64,000 nt of DNA from Thysanoteuthis rhombus (GCA_963457665.1 OY735231.1:35504837-35568836); one strand, 5' to 3'. Shown: positions 1 to 13,114, numbered from the stretch's first letter. Program-made: numbers and translations. Notes: a model not told the origin generated them from the letters alone.

Positions 1-276
1 TAAAGAAAATCAAGATAGCGATATGATACAAACTATTAGAAAGCTCAAATAATAATAGGCTGGTCATGTCGGAAGAATATCAGACAATTGCTGCACTTAT
101 AATGTGAACGCCTAAAACTCATATGCGAAACTGTGACCAGTACGAAAAGATGGCGTTAGGAACTTGACAAAGTTCAGAAAGTAATGGTTCTGTAGTAATC
201 AATGAGTTCTGGCGAATCTTGTCGAAGGTCAATGTCCAGCGACGGACGAACACTCAAAGGCTACTGATGATGAGGC
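1..276 (+). mobile_element. RTE-type LINE, 3' end fragment
   Basis: Decayed 3' end of the LINE that recurs through the window. In broken frames it keeps the C-terminal signature around GHV, the stretch about CETVTSTKR, and the closing VNVQRRT-like segment, followed by a short TGATGATGA tail. Its 5' part lies outside the window or is lost. Several indels and stops make it non-functional. Identification rests on similarity to the better copies at 8300-8868 and 47079-47615. Confidence 0.72.
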
Positions 277-1224
277 GAAAAAAAAAGAAAATGGCCAGGG
301 TTAAATGAAACGCTCTGGTCAGAAATTTTTATATTGTTATCTCTGATTTCGATGAAATCTGCTTGAAAAATAGGCAATACATTAAAGGAGTCAGACAATT
401 TTGAAGCGGATCCATGCAGTATTATTTCCCCTACGTCCGAGCTAATTATCAGCAACCACAATATCCCCAGAAGATCTGAATGAATTTCAATTAATTTTCA
501 ATGGATGGATGGACAATGATCCGTGGACCCCCCCCCCATGTCATAGCTATCACTTGACTCGTGAGTTTTATTTCAAAACAAAGTTTCATGATATTTGATT
601 ATAAATAGCTGAAAATGACTTGAGAGATATGGTTTTGATATAAACTTCACTCGGTATGACACTTTTTCTCCAATGATGTACATAATATTCTAATATTTAG
701 TGAATTTCTTTACTTACTAAAGCACCGCAGTGCAAAATCTGACTCTATGAAGAAAATTTTGCAACTGATCTTGAATGTCCATCCAAGTTATTTTTGTTCA
801 CTGGAAGTCCCTCTTGCAAGTCCAATTGGTTCTAATGATTAACTTGAAAATCTTATGGAGCCATGTTACAATGTCGGGACTAATTTAGTTTAAGAAATAA
901 TTAAGAATGATAACGATTGAAAGGCGTGTTTTCCAAGTGAAGAGTTCGTTCAACTGTTATCAATTTAATTGATGACTTTTTTTTTGTACAACATAATATA
1001 AAACTTATTCGCCAAATGATGGTATAATTCCGTGCATGTATTGCAAATACATTAGATATCCCCCGTCTTCACAAAAGTTCGCTTTACGTTATTTTGCATT
1101 CATCTAAGACGTCCTGAGGTACCAGAAAGACACCAGAGAGTTCCTCGGGTTGTTATACTAGGCGTAACACTTACAGATATAGACAATATATTTTGTGTGT
1201 AGATCTGGATATTCTAACTTCTAT
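277..1224. other. no gene seen
   Basis: AT-rich sequence with only short open frames. The 66-codon minus-strand frame at 261-461 overlaps the LINE end and has no recognisable domain. A run of nine C lies near 530. Nothing else stands out. Confidence 0.6.
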
Positions 1225-1395
1225 GCTCAAAGATCTGTCCCGAACGAATTAATGGGGATTGCATCTTCGCTCTTACATCATTTTGGCTTACGAAAGATTT
1301 CATAAAAACTCGGATAGCGAGGTAACACATTCACTTTAGTGATAGAGCCTTTGGTGTAGATCAATTGTAGCAAGCTAATCTCCCAGACCAATGCT
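1225..1395 (+). repeat. old dispersed repeat, copy 1
   Basis: This stretch matches 4555-4690. Both contain a CGGATAGCG-like motif, then TTTAG, then GTAGATCAATT or TAGATCAATT, then AGCAAGCTAATCT, then GACCAATGCT. It is a diverged dispersed repeat of unknown class. The words near TTTGGCTTACGAAAG recur loosely near 7500. Confidence 0.55.
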
Positions 1396-1748
1396 GAAAG
1401 ATGGTATTTATATAAAAGAACAAAAAACGAATCGTAAAATTAAAACAATACAATTTTATGAATGCAGTTTACTCAAAAGTAAACGCCAAATGGGTCTATT
1501 CTTAATTGCTGAATTATATCATTATTATTATTATTATTATTATTCCCATCCCTCTCATTATTGCAATTTTGTTCATCCAACTAAACATGGTGATAAACAA
1601 GCTGATAAGGGCCAAACAATTATGCAATCTAAGACCAATTACGGATACCAGAACTCATTAGGTATTAATGAATAATGCCAGGAAATGGACACACTTATAT
1701 GACTCATTGTTCATGTCCAGTCTAGACATTCAGAGCAATTCATTGGAA

Positions 1749-1808
1749 TATAGGTTCCCAATATGTATATATATATATATATATATATACATATATTGGG
1801 AACCTATA
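1749..1808. repeat. perfect-looking hairpin around a (TA)n core
   Basis: The arm TATAGGTTCCCAATAT is mirrored by ATATTGGGAACCTATA around a (TA)n core, giving an inverted repeat of about 60 bp. The TA tract alone does not explain the non-repetitive GGTTCCC / GGGAACC arms. Confidence 0.8.
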
Positions 1809-1825
1809 TATATATGTATATATAT

Positions 1826-2363
1826 ATTATTGTGTCATCCACAGTGAGCTGTTTCGTTGTATTACAGCTCTACAGTGTGACTATATCCATTATCCATAAT
1901 CCTATCCAGTACCACGAGGCAAGATGGAAACCTTAGCTGGTATCCTCCCTCTACTCAACGGAACTGGACGATCAGTGAGGTTGAATTCAAGCGATATATT
2001 TATCTAACGTATATATTCCCCGTCCACCAGAGTGCTCCATTCCATGCTGGAAGAGCATTGCATAAGCTTACAATGAACGAGTCACCTCACTTATGGAATG
2101 CTCAGCCCTGAATAAGGGAGCATTGATTATTGTGTCATCCACTGACAGCTGTTTCGTTGTATTACAACTCTTCAATGTGGCTACAGACTATCCATTATCC
2201 CATCCAGTACCATGAGGCAGGATCAAAACCTTAGTTTCAGACCTTGAGGCTGGTATCCTCACTCTACTCCACGGAACTGGACAGTCAGTGAGGTTGAATT
2301 TAAGCGATATATTTATTTATCGTATATATTCCTCATCTACCAGAATGCTCCATTCCATGTTAG
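1826..2363 (-). mobile_element. tRNA-derived SINE, tandem dimer
   Basis: Two head-to-tail copies of one SINE repeat with a period of exactly 300 bp, since TGTGTCATCC occurs at 1831 and 2131. On the minus strand each unit has a tRNA-like head with an A-box-like GAGTAGAGTGAGGATACC region and a B-box-like GGTTTTGATCC or GGTTTCCATC. A body follows containing AGAGTTGTAATACAACGAAA and GACACAAT. The same family occurs at 5743, 16338, 36107, 47034/47616 and 51652. tRNA-derived SINEs are known from octopus. Confidence 0.75.
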
Positions 2364-2639
2364 ATTACTCAAATGACCTGATAAGAAAATGCTGACTTCA
2401 TTTATATACAGTATATTTGCAGGACATTGTCATAAATTACAGATTTAGACCTCCGTTGATGTTAGGGAAAAAAATTCTTCTCTGTGGTAAAGAAACAGCC
2501 TGGGAATATCAGTATTTTTTTTCAAATAAGCTTTCTGATATCGGTCAAACCTAATTTTCGTATTAGTTCAATCCCGCTGAAACTTAACTGATGGTGGCTT
2601 TAGGACACAATTGACTATTCTCAGAACAAGCCTATTTCA

Positions 2640-2699
2640 AGTATATTCAAGCAAACACGCACGCACATACACACAAACAGACAGACACACACACATATT

Positions 2700-2736
<37 letters not shown>
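2640..2736 (+). repeat. (CA)n/(TA)n microsatellite with SINE-associated flank
   Basis: A (CA)-rich tract runs into (TA)n at 2701-2736. The preceding AAGCCTATTTCAAGTATATT occurs in reverse complement near 5945-5970, so this flank belongs to a dispersed unit rather than being unique DNA. Confidence 0.75.
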
Positions 2737-2739
<3 letters not shown>

Positions 2740-4554
2740 CACAATGTCGTAGAATTGTCATGCTTAATGTGCTGAAATAATAAACAAGATATGCATTAAA
2801 TGATACTTTGTAGCGCAACCAAAACAAACCCAACAACAAAAAACAAAAGAAAACGGCTGACTGAAACAAACGAGGTGTACCAAAAGTCTTGAAGCGTAAA
2901 CAATTTCTAATGATAATTTTAATTGGTGATGATTTTAATTCATTTTTCTAGTCCCCAGTTACAAAATGTATATTAATGTTGATTATGTATAAAAATTAAA
3001 AAAAAAGTTATAAGGCCGACATCATCGGTTTGATAAAACAAATTCTCTTTGGAAAGTATAGAATTAGCCTACTGAGGATCGATCCTAATATGAACTTAAA
3101 TGTGTTATTGTTAAATGTGCCCAGCTTACTTCTTTCAATACTTTGATAAATACGAATTGACAAGAGTGGAAATCATAGCCACAAAACATTACAAAAAAAA
3201 ATTGTCTTTCCAACATTAAATCTCTGATTTATCCATTACACTGCAACAAACATCTATATCTACTTTTTCCAAGAGAAGATATAATGGGTGCCAAGAGGCG
3301 ATTCAGTTAACAGGCTACTCTGATTGACATCAGTTGTGACTAATCCACCAGATCCCTTTCAACACGTCATGGGCCTGGGTGGCAGGGATTGGCCAAACAT
3401 TCCCCTCAGTTTACATAATCAAATATACATTGACCGTTCCTGCTAGGCCATCGGTTCCAAAAGGCCCAACACATAACTTGTGTAGGGTTGGTAATGTTCT
3501 CCAACGGCAACTACTTCAAGACTAGTACCAAGAAAACAATATCATACATTGGCACCTAAAAATCATGCTGTCTTTAAAGTCCTGAACGACCGACTATTCA
3601 GTGATTGTCATATGTTTCTGACAAAAATGAACAATCCTTTTTGTTCATTTGTTACGGAGATCTTAACTCGGGATTCATATCTTTGAGAAAGGGTCACAAA
3701 TATTTGCTAAACAAATTTTTCTTCGATTGAATATACATGACTTTTTCACAGGTTGCTATTTTTTCAGGCTGTATAATACTATACTGTATTTTTGTTTAAT
3801 TAAAAATTAATCTTTAACCTCCTTGACCTATATGACTATCATGGTAATGTAAATTGTCCAGACTGAGCGGTTCAACTTCAAAGGGAGTAAAGGAGTGGGT
3901 ATATCGTAAGAACGTGCTTGAAATGCATAACTCAACAAGATTCATCGGCGAGCGCAGACACCAAAAAAGAAATGTAAAAGCATTCATTACAGAAATTATT
4001 CAAATCGACCGGCTGAGTCGGACCAGCTTTTGTCTGAACGAATAAATATTTTTGTTTGAAAGTAATGAATGCAAGCTTGAAATGTTTTCTCCTCACTTGT
4101 AATGGTTTTGTGAATCTTAAGAAGTGCTGGCTCATATAAGTACATTGTTGGGAAATATGTGTAGAATAAAGAAATATTCATTTTGTCAAAATTTGTTTTG
4201 TATTTTTAGAGATATGTAGTTATGTTTTCAGCTCATTAAAGTTACTCTTATGTTACCCGGTATACGAAGCAATGATTTTTTTTCTTTATTTCTCAAAAAA
4301 TCTCTGGAAACCTGATGATTGGGAGTAATTATGGGTTCGTTTTTTCACTGGGCCTGAGTGCTAGCCTGACTTCCAATATAGACTACCCTTACAGGGCTAA
4401 AGGGTCCCAACTGCCTTGCTATTTTCTTATTCTTGGTTGGTGAATGGGTTCATATTTTTTCAAGGGGAATTACTGCGTAGTGTGTCTGGAAACGAACAAA
4501 CCTCTCTCTCGTACAAATCAATGGTAATTGATCATTTTCTTTACGCAATTTCAG
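2737..4554. other. no gene seen
   Basis: AT-rich unassigned DNA. Overlapping 61-67 codon frames on both strands near 3854-4181 have no domain, no splice context and no coding bias, so I do not call them genes. Confidence 0.6.
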
Positions 4555-4690
4555 CCTATCAAAGGTCTCATAATAACGCTGTAAGTTCGGATAGCGGTGT
4601 GAACCTGTTATAACAAAATTTGCTTTAGCAATAAAGCGTTTATAATAGATCAATTTTAGCAAGCTAATCTTTTTGACCAATGCTAGTATG
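4555..4690 (+). repeat. old dispersed repeat, copy 2
   Basis: Diverged partner of 1225-1395, sharing AGCAAGCTAATCT and GACCAATGCT and the spacing between them. The class is unknown. Confidence 0.55.
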
Positions 4691-5690
4691 TTCGATCTAG
4701 AGGATGTACCGAACTGTTGTTCAGAACCACACTGAGCTAAGATTAGTAAATATCTCAATGGAGTACTGCCGTGATATAGGTATTAGCAAGTTAGTATGTT
4801 CCTGGGATTTTTGTTGTAAGTTCAAACTTAATTGGGTTTCCAACTATTCCGACTCCGTGCAAGACTAAGCTATGTATTTATTGGATATTTGATCTGAAAA
4901 TATGGAAGAACATGTGCGTAATATTTAAATAACGTATAACTGGCCTTCGTTTTATGATTGTGAATTGTGTTTAGACGTATATATCGTAGTTTATCATCAA
5001 TCTCTAGAATAGCTGCATCTCTCATGGTATAGTGCTTGGCTTGAGAGTGCTACAATCCATTAACACCCTAAAAAATGAAACCTCGTACCATGTAGCAGAC
5101 CCAGAATTTTTGCTCTTGTTGAATTGCACAAGGGTCAAAACATCACTGGAACTGGATTTGCACAAGAAAATGCTAAAACGAAAATTAGGCACAATTTCTT
5201 TCTTTCTTTAAGAGTAATGTTATCTTTTTTTCTCTCCTTCATCTTTCCTATCTTCGGTTAGTCAATATTGCTTTCTTTCTTTCTTCCTTTCTGTCTCTCT
5301 TTGAAGGGGACTAAGACGCAATTGTTACGATTGGGGTTATTTTATACTTCATGGACAGAATTATTATTATCATGCTGATGATGCAGGCTATATAGATTAC
5401 ATTTTTGTTTCTTTACATAATCAACATTTACGTACATTTCGTAAATGGCAATTAAAAAAATAAAGAGAAGATATTAACGAACAAAAGTATCATTAATTAT
5501 TGTTTACACTTCCAGATCCTTAAAACACCCTATATATTTCATTCAGATATTAATTTTTGTTTGGTTTTGTTGAATATGTTTTGGTTTTGCTGTAAAGTAT
5601 CATTTAATATATAATGATCAACTATCTTAGTTATTATCTCAAAATGATGATCATGACAATTCTATGACATTGGAAACCTATCTATATCTA
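4691..5690. other. no gene seen; CT-rich patch
   Basis: Unassigned AT-rich DNA with a TTTCTTTCTTTC-type pyrimidine patch at about 5200-5300. No open frame worth calling. Confidence 0.6.
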
Positions 5691-5696
5691 TATCTA

Positions 5697-5817
5697 TATA
5701 TGTGTGTGTGTGTGTGTACGTATTTCTGTAAGTGTTGAGCACTCTTTAGGTAGGGCAGCTCGCCCATTATAGCAATGCTCCTCCAACTCTGGAACGGAGC
5801 ACTCTCGTGGATGGGGA

Positions 5818-5872
<55 letters not shown>

Positions 5873-5915
5873 TACTGGATGGGATATTAGATAGCTTATA
5901 GCTACATGAGTTATA
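5697..5915 (+). mobile_element. SINE fragment split by (TA)25
   Basis: A (TG)n start is followed by the SINE body words GAGCACTCTTTA, GCAATGCTCCTCC and GTGGATGGGGAATC, a pure (TA)25 run at 5821-5870, then GGTACTGGATGGGATA. The tRNA-like head that should lie between GGGGAATC and GGTACTGG is replaced by the TA run. The element is therefore rearranged by slippage or recombination. Confidence 0.65.
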
Positions 5916-6821
5916 TATATATGTGTGTGTGCGTTTGTGGGTGTGCTTGAATATACTCGAAATAGGCTTGTTTTGTGGTCTATTACATCCTAAATATATA
6001 CTGATTAATTATCTGATCATTTCACCATAATTATCATAGCAATTCTATGACATTGACGACCCATATTCCAATAAATTGCTCTGAAAGCTTAGTCTAGACA
6101 TAAACAATTAGTCAAGGGTGCATCCCATATAAGTTCAGATCTCATCGAAGAAAACTTTCTTATTGCCAATCCCAGCTGCTAACTTAGCGGCCACAAGATG
6201 TAAAACGAACTGAGTGTTACAATAAAAAGCAAAACAAAGAAAAATGAAAAGGACAGAACCATAAGTTCAACGATGCGTCCACCGCCCATCGTAGCTATAG
6301 CAAGACGATGAGGGAGAGCAAGTAGTCTGTCTTTGATTCAATCTATTCTCATACTTGTAAAATATTGCAATATGAAATATTCTACAAGTGTTATTTTCAA
6401 TAAAAATAATGAGCAGTCATTTTTTTCTTTGTTGGGTTAGCTATTTTCAGCATTAAAAAAAAATTGTTTTAACATCATTAGCAGCTGGTAAAGACTGATT
6501 GAAGTAAAGTTTCTTTTAGTACATAGCAATTTTTAATGACGTCCCACCCTTTAATGACATCACATCTCTTCTTTCTTTCCTTCTTTCCATCCCGTTTCTA
6601 TTTTTTAATGTGACAGGAATAGATGGACGGACCAAGTAGCGTCTTATACAGATGTGTAAGTACATTTACAAACTAAAAAAACAAAACAAAAAACAAGTAC
6701 AACTACATTATTCCATATCTAACGCTCTTATTCCTTTTTGTTTGTTGGGTTGGGTACGTACCTGTTGACCTATCAACGTACATGCATAATGGATTTGTCA
6801 TGAAAATAAAAGGCGAAAATG

Positions 6822-6859
<38 letters not shown>

Positions 6860-7739
6860 ATGTGTGTGTGTATGGTTGTTTGTGTGTGCGTGTACGTGTT
6901 TTTGTACGTGCGTGCTAGGTTGGGTCAGAAAGTCCATAGGCTGACGTGCAGTTGTTTACCGAATTCCGATGTGGACTTTTCACTCTGTTATGTTCTATCT
7001 ATAAGAGTTGAATTAGATTGCTACAATGGCGTCCTTCTACCTCTTAGAAGATGGCATAATAACGCCATATCTTATTAAAGATATATAATCAGGCGAGGGG
7101 GGTTGATATGAATGTGATAGGTGTGATCTATCCCCAACCAGTAAAAAGACAAATTAAATAGACACAAGAAATATATTTAATCTATTTCCAACTATCGATA
7201 ATGGTACCGAAGATCCCTTTAAACAAGTCCGACACATCTTTAGAAAGGTTCCAACTCAGAATCCTGAATAGAACATACTATACACATATATCCCGCATTT
7301 TGAAAATTTGTTTTGAGACACCTTTTAACTTCTACGAGATAATAGCGTTCAAAGTTAGTTATGAAGTGAACCGTTATAGTGGCAGCAGACACCCTCATAC
7401 TTCCTCTTTTACCACTCTAAACACCGGCAGTCTGGACATGGGGATGCCGAAATATCTATTTATATAAATCAATGTTTATTGCCTCTTCGTTTTATACCAT
7501 TTCGGCTTACAAAAGGTTTCTAAGAACTTTCCACGGGGTAGCAAAAGGAGTGAGTATTAAACTTTTGCGCAATAGATTCTGTCTTATTGGTTAATGACAA
7601 TGCACAAAACGAAAGCCATTATATCTACTAGTTATTGTTAACTGTTCTTTTGATATCTTTTTGTTATAACGTCTTTGTTCATGACATTTTCTCTCTCCAA
7701 AACAATTCAAACCAATAAACTTCAAGACCATTTCCCTAG
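5916..7739. other. no gene seen; microsatellite and possible mariner end
   Basis: Unassigned DNA. It holds a (TA)n(TG)n tract at about 6822-6890 and, at about 6916-6945, GTTGGGTCAGAAAGT, which resembles a mariner-type terminal sequence (weak). The 88-codon frame at 7201-7467 has no recognised domain and is not called. Confidence 0.5.
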
Positions 7740-7960
7740 TACAAATGCATTTATTTATCAAAATGAAATAACCCTTGGCGTATCTGTGAGATAGAATTTG
7801 TACATATATAAGACTTGTCTGTTTGGCTCAGACGAAAAGAGAGTCGTCTACAACTAATTTTCAAATCAAGGTATTAATTCTGTTGACGCATTAATTGATT
7901 AGAATGAAATATGCACATGCGTATTTCTAACATAAAGTTCAGTTTTCGATTTTGTATGGC
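7740..7960 (+). promoter_or_regulatory. TATA-containing relic resembling 43400-43610
   Basis: Order-conserved similarity to 43400-43610: GCGTATCTG / ACGTATCTG, then a TATA-like ATATATAAG / TTTATAAG, then GACTTG, then TTTCTAACATAAA. It looks like a duplicated promoter or 5' flank with no following coding exon. The link to the vWA genes is indirect, through the position of the 43.4 kb copy in the ghost locus. Confidence 0.35.
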
Positions 7961-8299
7961 CAGTGAGTGGACTGCATGATGAATTAGCTCTTGACGAAAT
8001 TTAAAATCCGAGATTTTAAACCCACGTGAAATGAGCTCCAAGGAAACCTACTAACAAGGCCAAGTCAAATCTTGGTCATATAATGTAAATCTTTCATGCC
8101 AGAAATTCTGGCAAATTTAAACTATTACGCGTCTTGTTCAACTATTAGGTGTATGCGAAAATTCCCAGCCCTCTTTTTTGAAAACTGGGAATTGAATACA
8201 CGGTTAAGACTAAATCTGAGAGAAAAAAAATATTTAGTAAGAAGAATTTTGGTGGAAATTGGTATATGTATGTGTAGGTGTATTTAATCATATCCAAAT

Positions 8300-8868
8300 C
8301 ACTCCCTGAGACCCTCAAAAGAAGAAGAAATCAAGCAAAGAATCACACTAGGATGGCAAGCCTTTGGCAGAGCTAGCTCAACCTTCAAAATAAAAAGATC
8401 CCATTAATCCTAAAGAGAAGGGTGTATAACCAATGCATCCTCCCAATAGTCATTTATGGAGCTGAAACAAGGAACCTAACCAAGAGACAGATCTGCAAAT
8501 TGAGAATTATGCAACGTGCACATGAAATAATTATGCAAGGCCTCACATGGAGAGACCACGAGACAGCAAAGTATACCTGAGAAAAGACAAGAGACCGGGA
8601 CATCAGAGAATCCATTAAAAATCTCAAATGGCAGTGGGCTGGCCTTGTTGCACGAATGGTGGACACTCGATGGACATTGCGACTCCCGGCATGGATTTCC
8701 CGAGATCACATGCGCAACTGAGGCCGGCAGAATATTAGATGGAGAGACAAGCTAGACAAATTCAGAAAATACTGGCCCCGTGACGCCCATGATAGAGAAT
8801 TGTGGCGAATCCTGGAGAAGGTCTATGTCCAACGACGGATGTTAAAAGACTGATGATCATGATGATCA
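8300..8868 (+). mobile_element. RTE-type LINE, 3' end
   Basis: The fragment starts at the GWQAFGRASSTFK-like segment and runs through GAETRNLTKRQ, ERDIRESIKNLK and RRQNIRWRD to VYVQRRMLKD, then a GATGATCATGATGATC tail. This is the C-terminal part of the RTE polyprotein downstream of the RT catalytic core. In-frame stops (for example after the region encoding SIP-like residues near 8578, and in the HMRN-like segment near 8720) show that it is dead. It abuts a Tc1 relic at 8869. Confidence 0.85.
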
Positions 8869-9700
8869 TGACATCCCACAAGGCCTCAATTGGATGAAAA
8901 TCCAGCAACACTGTAGACCAAAAGAATCTTTTCGCTTTCTCTTTCAATTTCTGTTGTTTTAGCGGAATTTTTTTGATCATTGTTATGCTCAAACACATCT
9001 CTTCTTCCCAAGCGTTTGCGTGAAGGCAACATGCTTCCTATCAATATATTGATGTAGCTTTCAGAATTCACGATTCCTTCAATGAAATGCAGCTGAACAT
9101 TACCACAGGGCTCATACAACCTCACACCATGATGTTTCCACCTCCATGTTTAACTGTTAATACCAATACTTTTCATCAATGATGCCACACTTGTTAGACG
9201 CCATTAAAACTAAATCGGTTGATTTTTGTTTCATCTAATCACAGTATCCTATCCCAAAACTTTGGATTTTCTATTCTGCAAACTTTGACCAGACCTGTTT
9301 GTGTTTTAATTTCAGTAGCAGCTTCTTACTCGGTCGTTGGCTGTGTAAGACGGCTTTGTTCAGAGAACGTTTGATCGCTGCAGCAGGAACATTCACAGCG
9401 CTTACTTCTTTGATATTATAATCCGCAGTTGATTTTCTCAGACCATCATCAACAAATCTTCCGATAATACAAACAGACCTTGGTCTTAGATCGTATGGTC
9501 GACCTGGTTCCTGCTAAACACCTATACATATCTGACATTTCGATGTGTCTTGTGATTCAGCACAATTTTGACAACAATGATTATGCTCGACTCCAGTACT
9601 GAACCTATTTTTGTAGCTGCTGTTCTGTTTGCACGAATAAGTAACACATTCGTTTGAGACAAAAGAAAGTTCTTCCCGAAATGGTGCTATCACTGAACTA
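8869..9700 (-). mobile_element. Tc1-type transposase relic
   Basis: On the minus strand the broken frames give PLHFIDG-like LHFIEGIVNSESYINIL, then a DNDPKH-like segment (HNNDQKN), then DFHPIEALWD. The last matches the DFNPIENLWD block of Tc1 transposases. Further upstream a segment around GRPYDLRP resembles the N-terminal GRP linker. Stops and frameshifts interrupt it. The C-terminal end stops at LWD, exactly where the LINE tail begins, so the rest of the element is missing on this side. Confidence 0.75.
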
Positions 9701-10030
9701 AAAGAATTTCAGAACACTGAAAGCTACGTCTTCGTAACAACTATTTTAGCATTACGTACTCTATTTGATGTTTAATTCATTTAAAACCCTGACGAGAAAA
9801 ATTATCAATGATAGTTTGAAAATATAGTTACAATAAACAGAAATGAATGAACTATTTTCGTACTGGTGATATCATATCTGGATGGCAATATATTCATACT
9901 TTTGACAACAGTGCTTTGAAGCTATTGAGTTTGGACAAAAAATACCTAATAATATCTGATTAGATTGTTTAATGTTCCACTAGAAATAATAATGTTGAGG
10001 GTAGTAGACATTTTTGGCAATACTGTGCAT
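9701..10030. mobile_element. probable outer part and terminal repeat of the Tc1 relic
   Basis: Non-coding flank of the Tc1 relic. Reading inward on the minus strand from 10026, CACAGTATTGCCAAAAATGT resembles a Tc1-type terminal repeat start. No matching opposite terminus was found, consistent with truncation by the LINE at 8868. Confidence 0.4.
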
Positions 10031-10471
10031 TCATACATAGCCAGCCAGCAAATTCCACTTGAAAACTGGAGAAGGTTTTGGTGACAATTTTGGTTGAAGA
10101 TATCGAATGACAGATTGAAATATAGGCCTTAAAGAATTGACACCCAATGGTCCAGTCTGGTCAAACAGAAGGAGTATGTCCGTATTTCATCTCTTATAAA
10201 CTCGTCTATTGTTATGTGACCATATATGGCAAACCAAAGCAATTCGTAAAGGATGATTATCTGGATCTAATGCAAACGTTTACATCTCATCTATAACGTA
10301 ATATTTCCTTCTTCCTAATGGAAAGATGAACATTTTTTCCTATTTGTCATTCTCCTTATCTTTTTCCTGGAGTCTCGTGAGACTGTCAAGTAGTTATTAT
10401 CAATTTACCAACACCCACACTCATACACACACTCACACGCATACATATATATACATATATTTGTATTGAAT
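10031..10471. other. no gene seen
   Basis: Unassigned. The words AGCCAGCCAGCAAATTCC...GGTGACAATTTTGGTTGA near 10038-10100 resemble 24660-24720, suggesting another old dispersed repeat. Confidence 0.5.
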
Positions 10472-10583
10472 AAGGATTTGCTACATAAACACGTTTATGT
10501 TTCTGTCCAAATTTGTCTTCTACAGACGAATGAGAAAGCCCAAACAAGGCGCAAACATAAACGTGTTCGTATAGTGAATCCTC
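10472..10583. repeat. fold-back element, copy 1
   Basis: Imperfect inverted repeat with arms of about 30 bp: AAGGATTTGCTACATAAACA on the left and its near-complement ending GTATAGTGAATCCT on the right. The core words AACACGTTTATGTTTCTG recur at 46899-46918 as AACACATTTATGTTTCTG, so the two are one family of short fold-back elements next to microsatellites. Confidence 0.6.
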
Positions 10584-10736
10584 ATTTTGTTATATTTTAA
10601 GCTCTACTCTAAACCATCTCAGTATCTAACGTTAAATGTATCGAACGCTTCATGAAATAAACCCATCATACATCGAATAATATATTATATCATATTATAT
10701 TGTATCATATCATATTATATTGCATCCCTGAATTGT

Positions 10737-10739
<3 letters not shown>

Positions 10740-10802
<63 letters not shown>
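10740..10802. repeat. (TA)n microsatellite
   Basis: Pure TA run of about 31 units after a degenerate ATATTATATCATATT patch. The minus-strand Ile-Tyr frame here is an artefact of the repeat. Confidence 0.95.
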
Positions 10803-10807
<5 letters not shown>

Positions 10808-11003
10808 TTTATGTTTACAAGGGTTGAGTCATCGATGAATGAACAGTGCTCAATCTCGGGGATGGAGCATATGTAAATAAGTTTGCATAAACGATTCACA
10901 GTGCAAAAGAATTGAAAAAAGAGACTTGAGGCTGATCAGTCTTTTATTGTCCTTCGCCGGGGGTAGACCTTTATTCTTTCTAACGGATCAAGAATTTGAT
11001 ATG

Positions 11004-11006
<3 letters not shown>

Positions 11007-11075
<69 letters not shown>

Positions 11076-11124
11076 TAGAAAGTAGAAATATTGACGTATT
11101 TGAGTAGCGAATCTACTTTCTACT
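11007..11124. repeat. (TA)n(GA)n tract with 13-bp hairpin
   Basis: A (TA)n run at 11007-11052 and a (GA)n run lead into AGTAGAAAGTAGA at 11074-11086. Its exact reverse complement is at 11112-11124, with a 25-nt loop containing GAGTAGCGAA. The loop resembles the GAGTAGCAAATCC of the fold-back at 46875-46961. Confidence 0.8.
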
Positions 11125-11375
11125 GTATATCCATTCCAGCTCAACTCCAAACCAACTTAACACTTATATTTAAAAGAAATGTTTGTATTGTGGATGTTAA
11201 ATGATCCGACAGAATGTTGATTAAAGTGACAATTGGAAAGTGAAGAAAAAAACTTGAAAGCAAGCGGCAGTTACATCTCAAAATCGAAACATGCCCACGG
11301 AATAATGAAAAAGAAATGCCATGTAACACCTGCCTTTTTCTCTTCACCATCTATTTGTCACTTTCATCGTGGCCC

Positions 11376-11379
<4 letters not shown>

Positions 11380-11438
<59 letters not shown>
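11380..11438. repeat. (TA)n microsatellite
   Basis: Pure TA run of about 29 units between ordinary AT-rich sequence. No gene lies within 11125-11950; short frames there (79-82 codons) show no domain. Confidence 0.95.
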
Positions 11439-11441
<3 letters not shown>

Positions 11442-11952
11442 TGAAAGTTTGACAAAAAAGCATGAAGATTAAAACTGACTGCTTTCATGATAATGAAAGA
11501 ACCTTCATCATTAACATATTTCTCAATTGAACTGCTCACTACAAGATTGTTTAACACCGGGATTCCTATTCGACACTCTTCTTTAGCTGTAATCCCTTAA
11601 TTCTTCTTACTTTTCCTTTCCCCGCCCAGAATGTTCCCATGGCAACTTGTCCCTTGGAAACCTGACCCATGGATGCCTCTGGTCACTCTGGTCAGTAATC
11701 AATTCTCAAGACAGTCATTACTATTACCAATCCAGTTGGTTGACCCACGACAGCAAGGAGAACTTGAAATGAAATGTCTCATTTTACTGATGTTATATGA
11801 CCATCTATTGCTCTACCAAAAGCGGATGGTGTTTGACCTTTCCACTGAAAATAAAGCGATTTTTGTTTCGAAACTTTAAGTGCATAAACAACTCTATATA
11901 GACAATGAACTCAGGCCCTGTCTCAAGTTTCTACAGAACAACTCTTTCTCTT

Positions 11953-13114
<1,162 letters not shown>

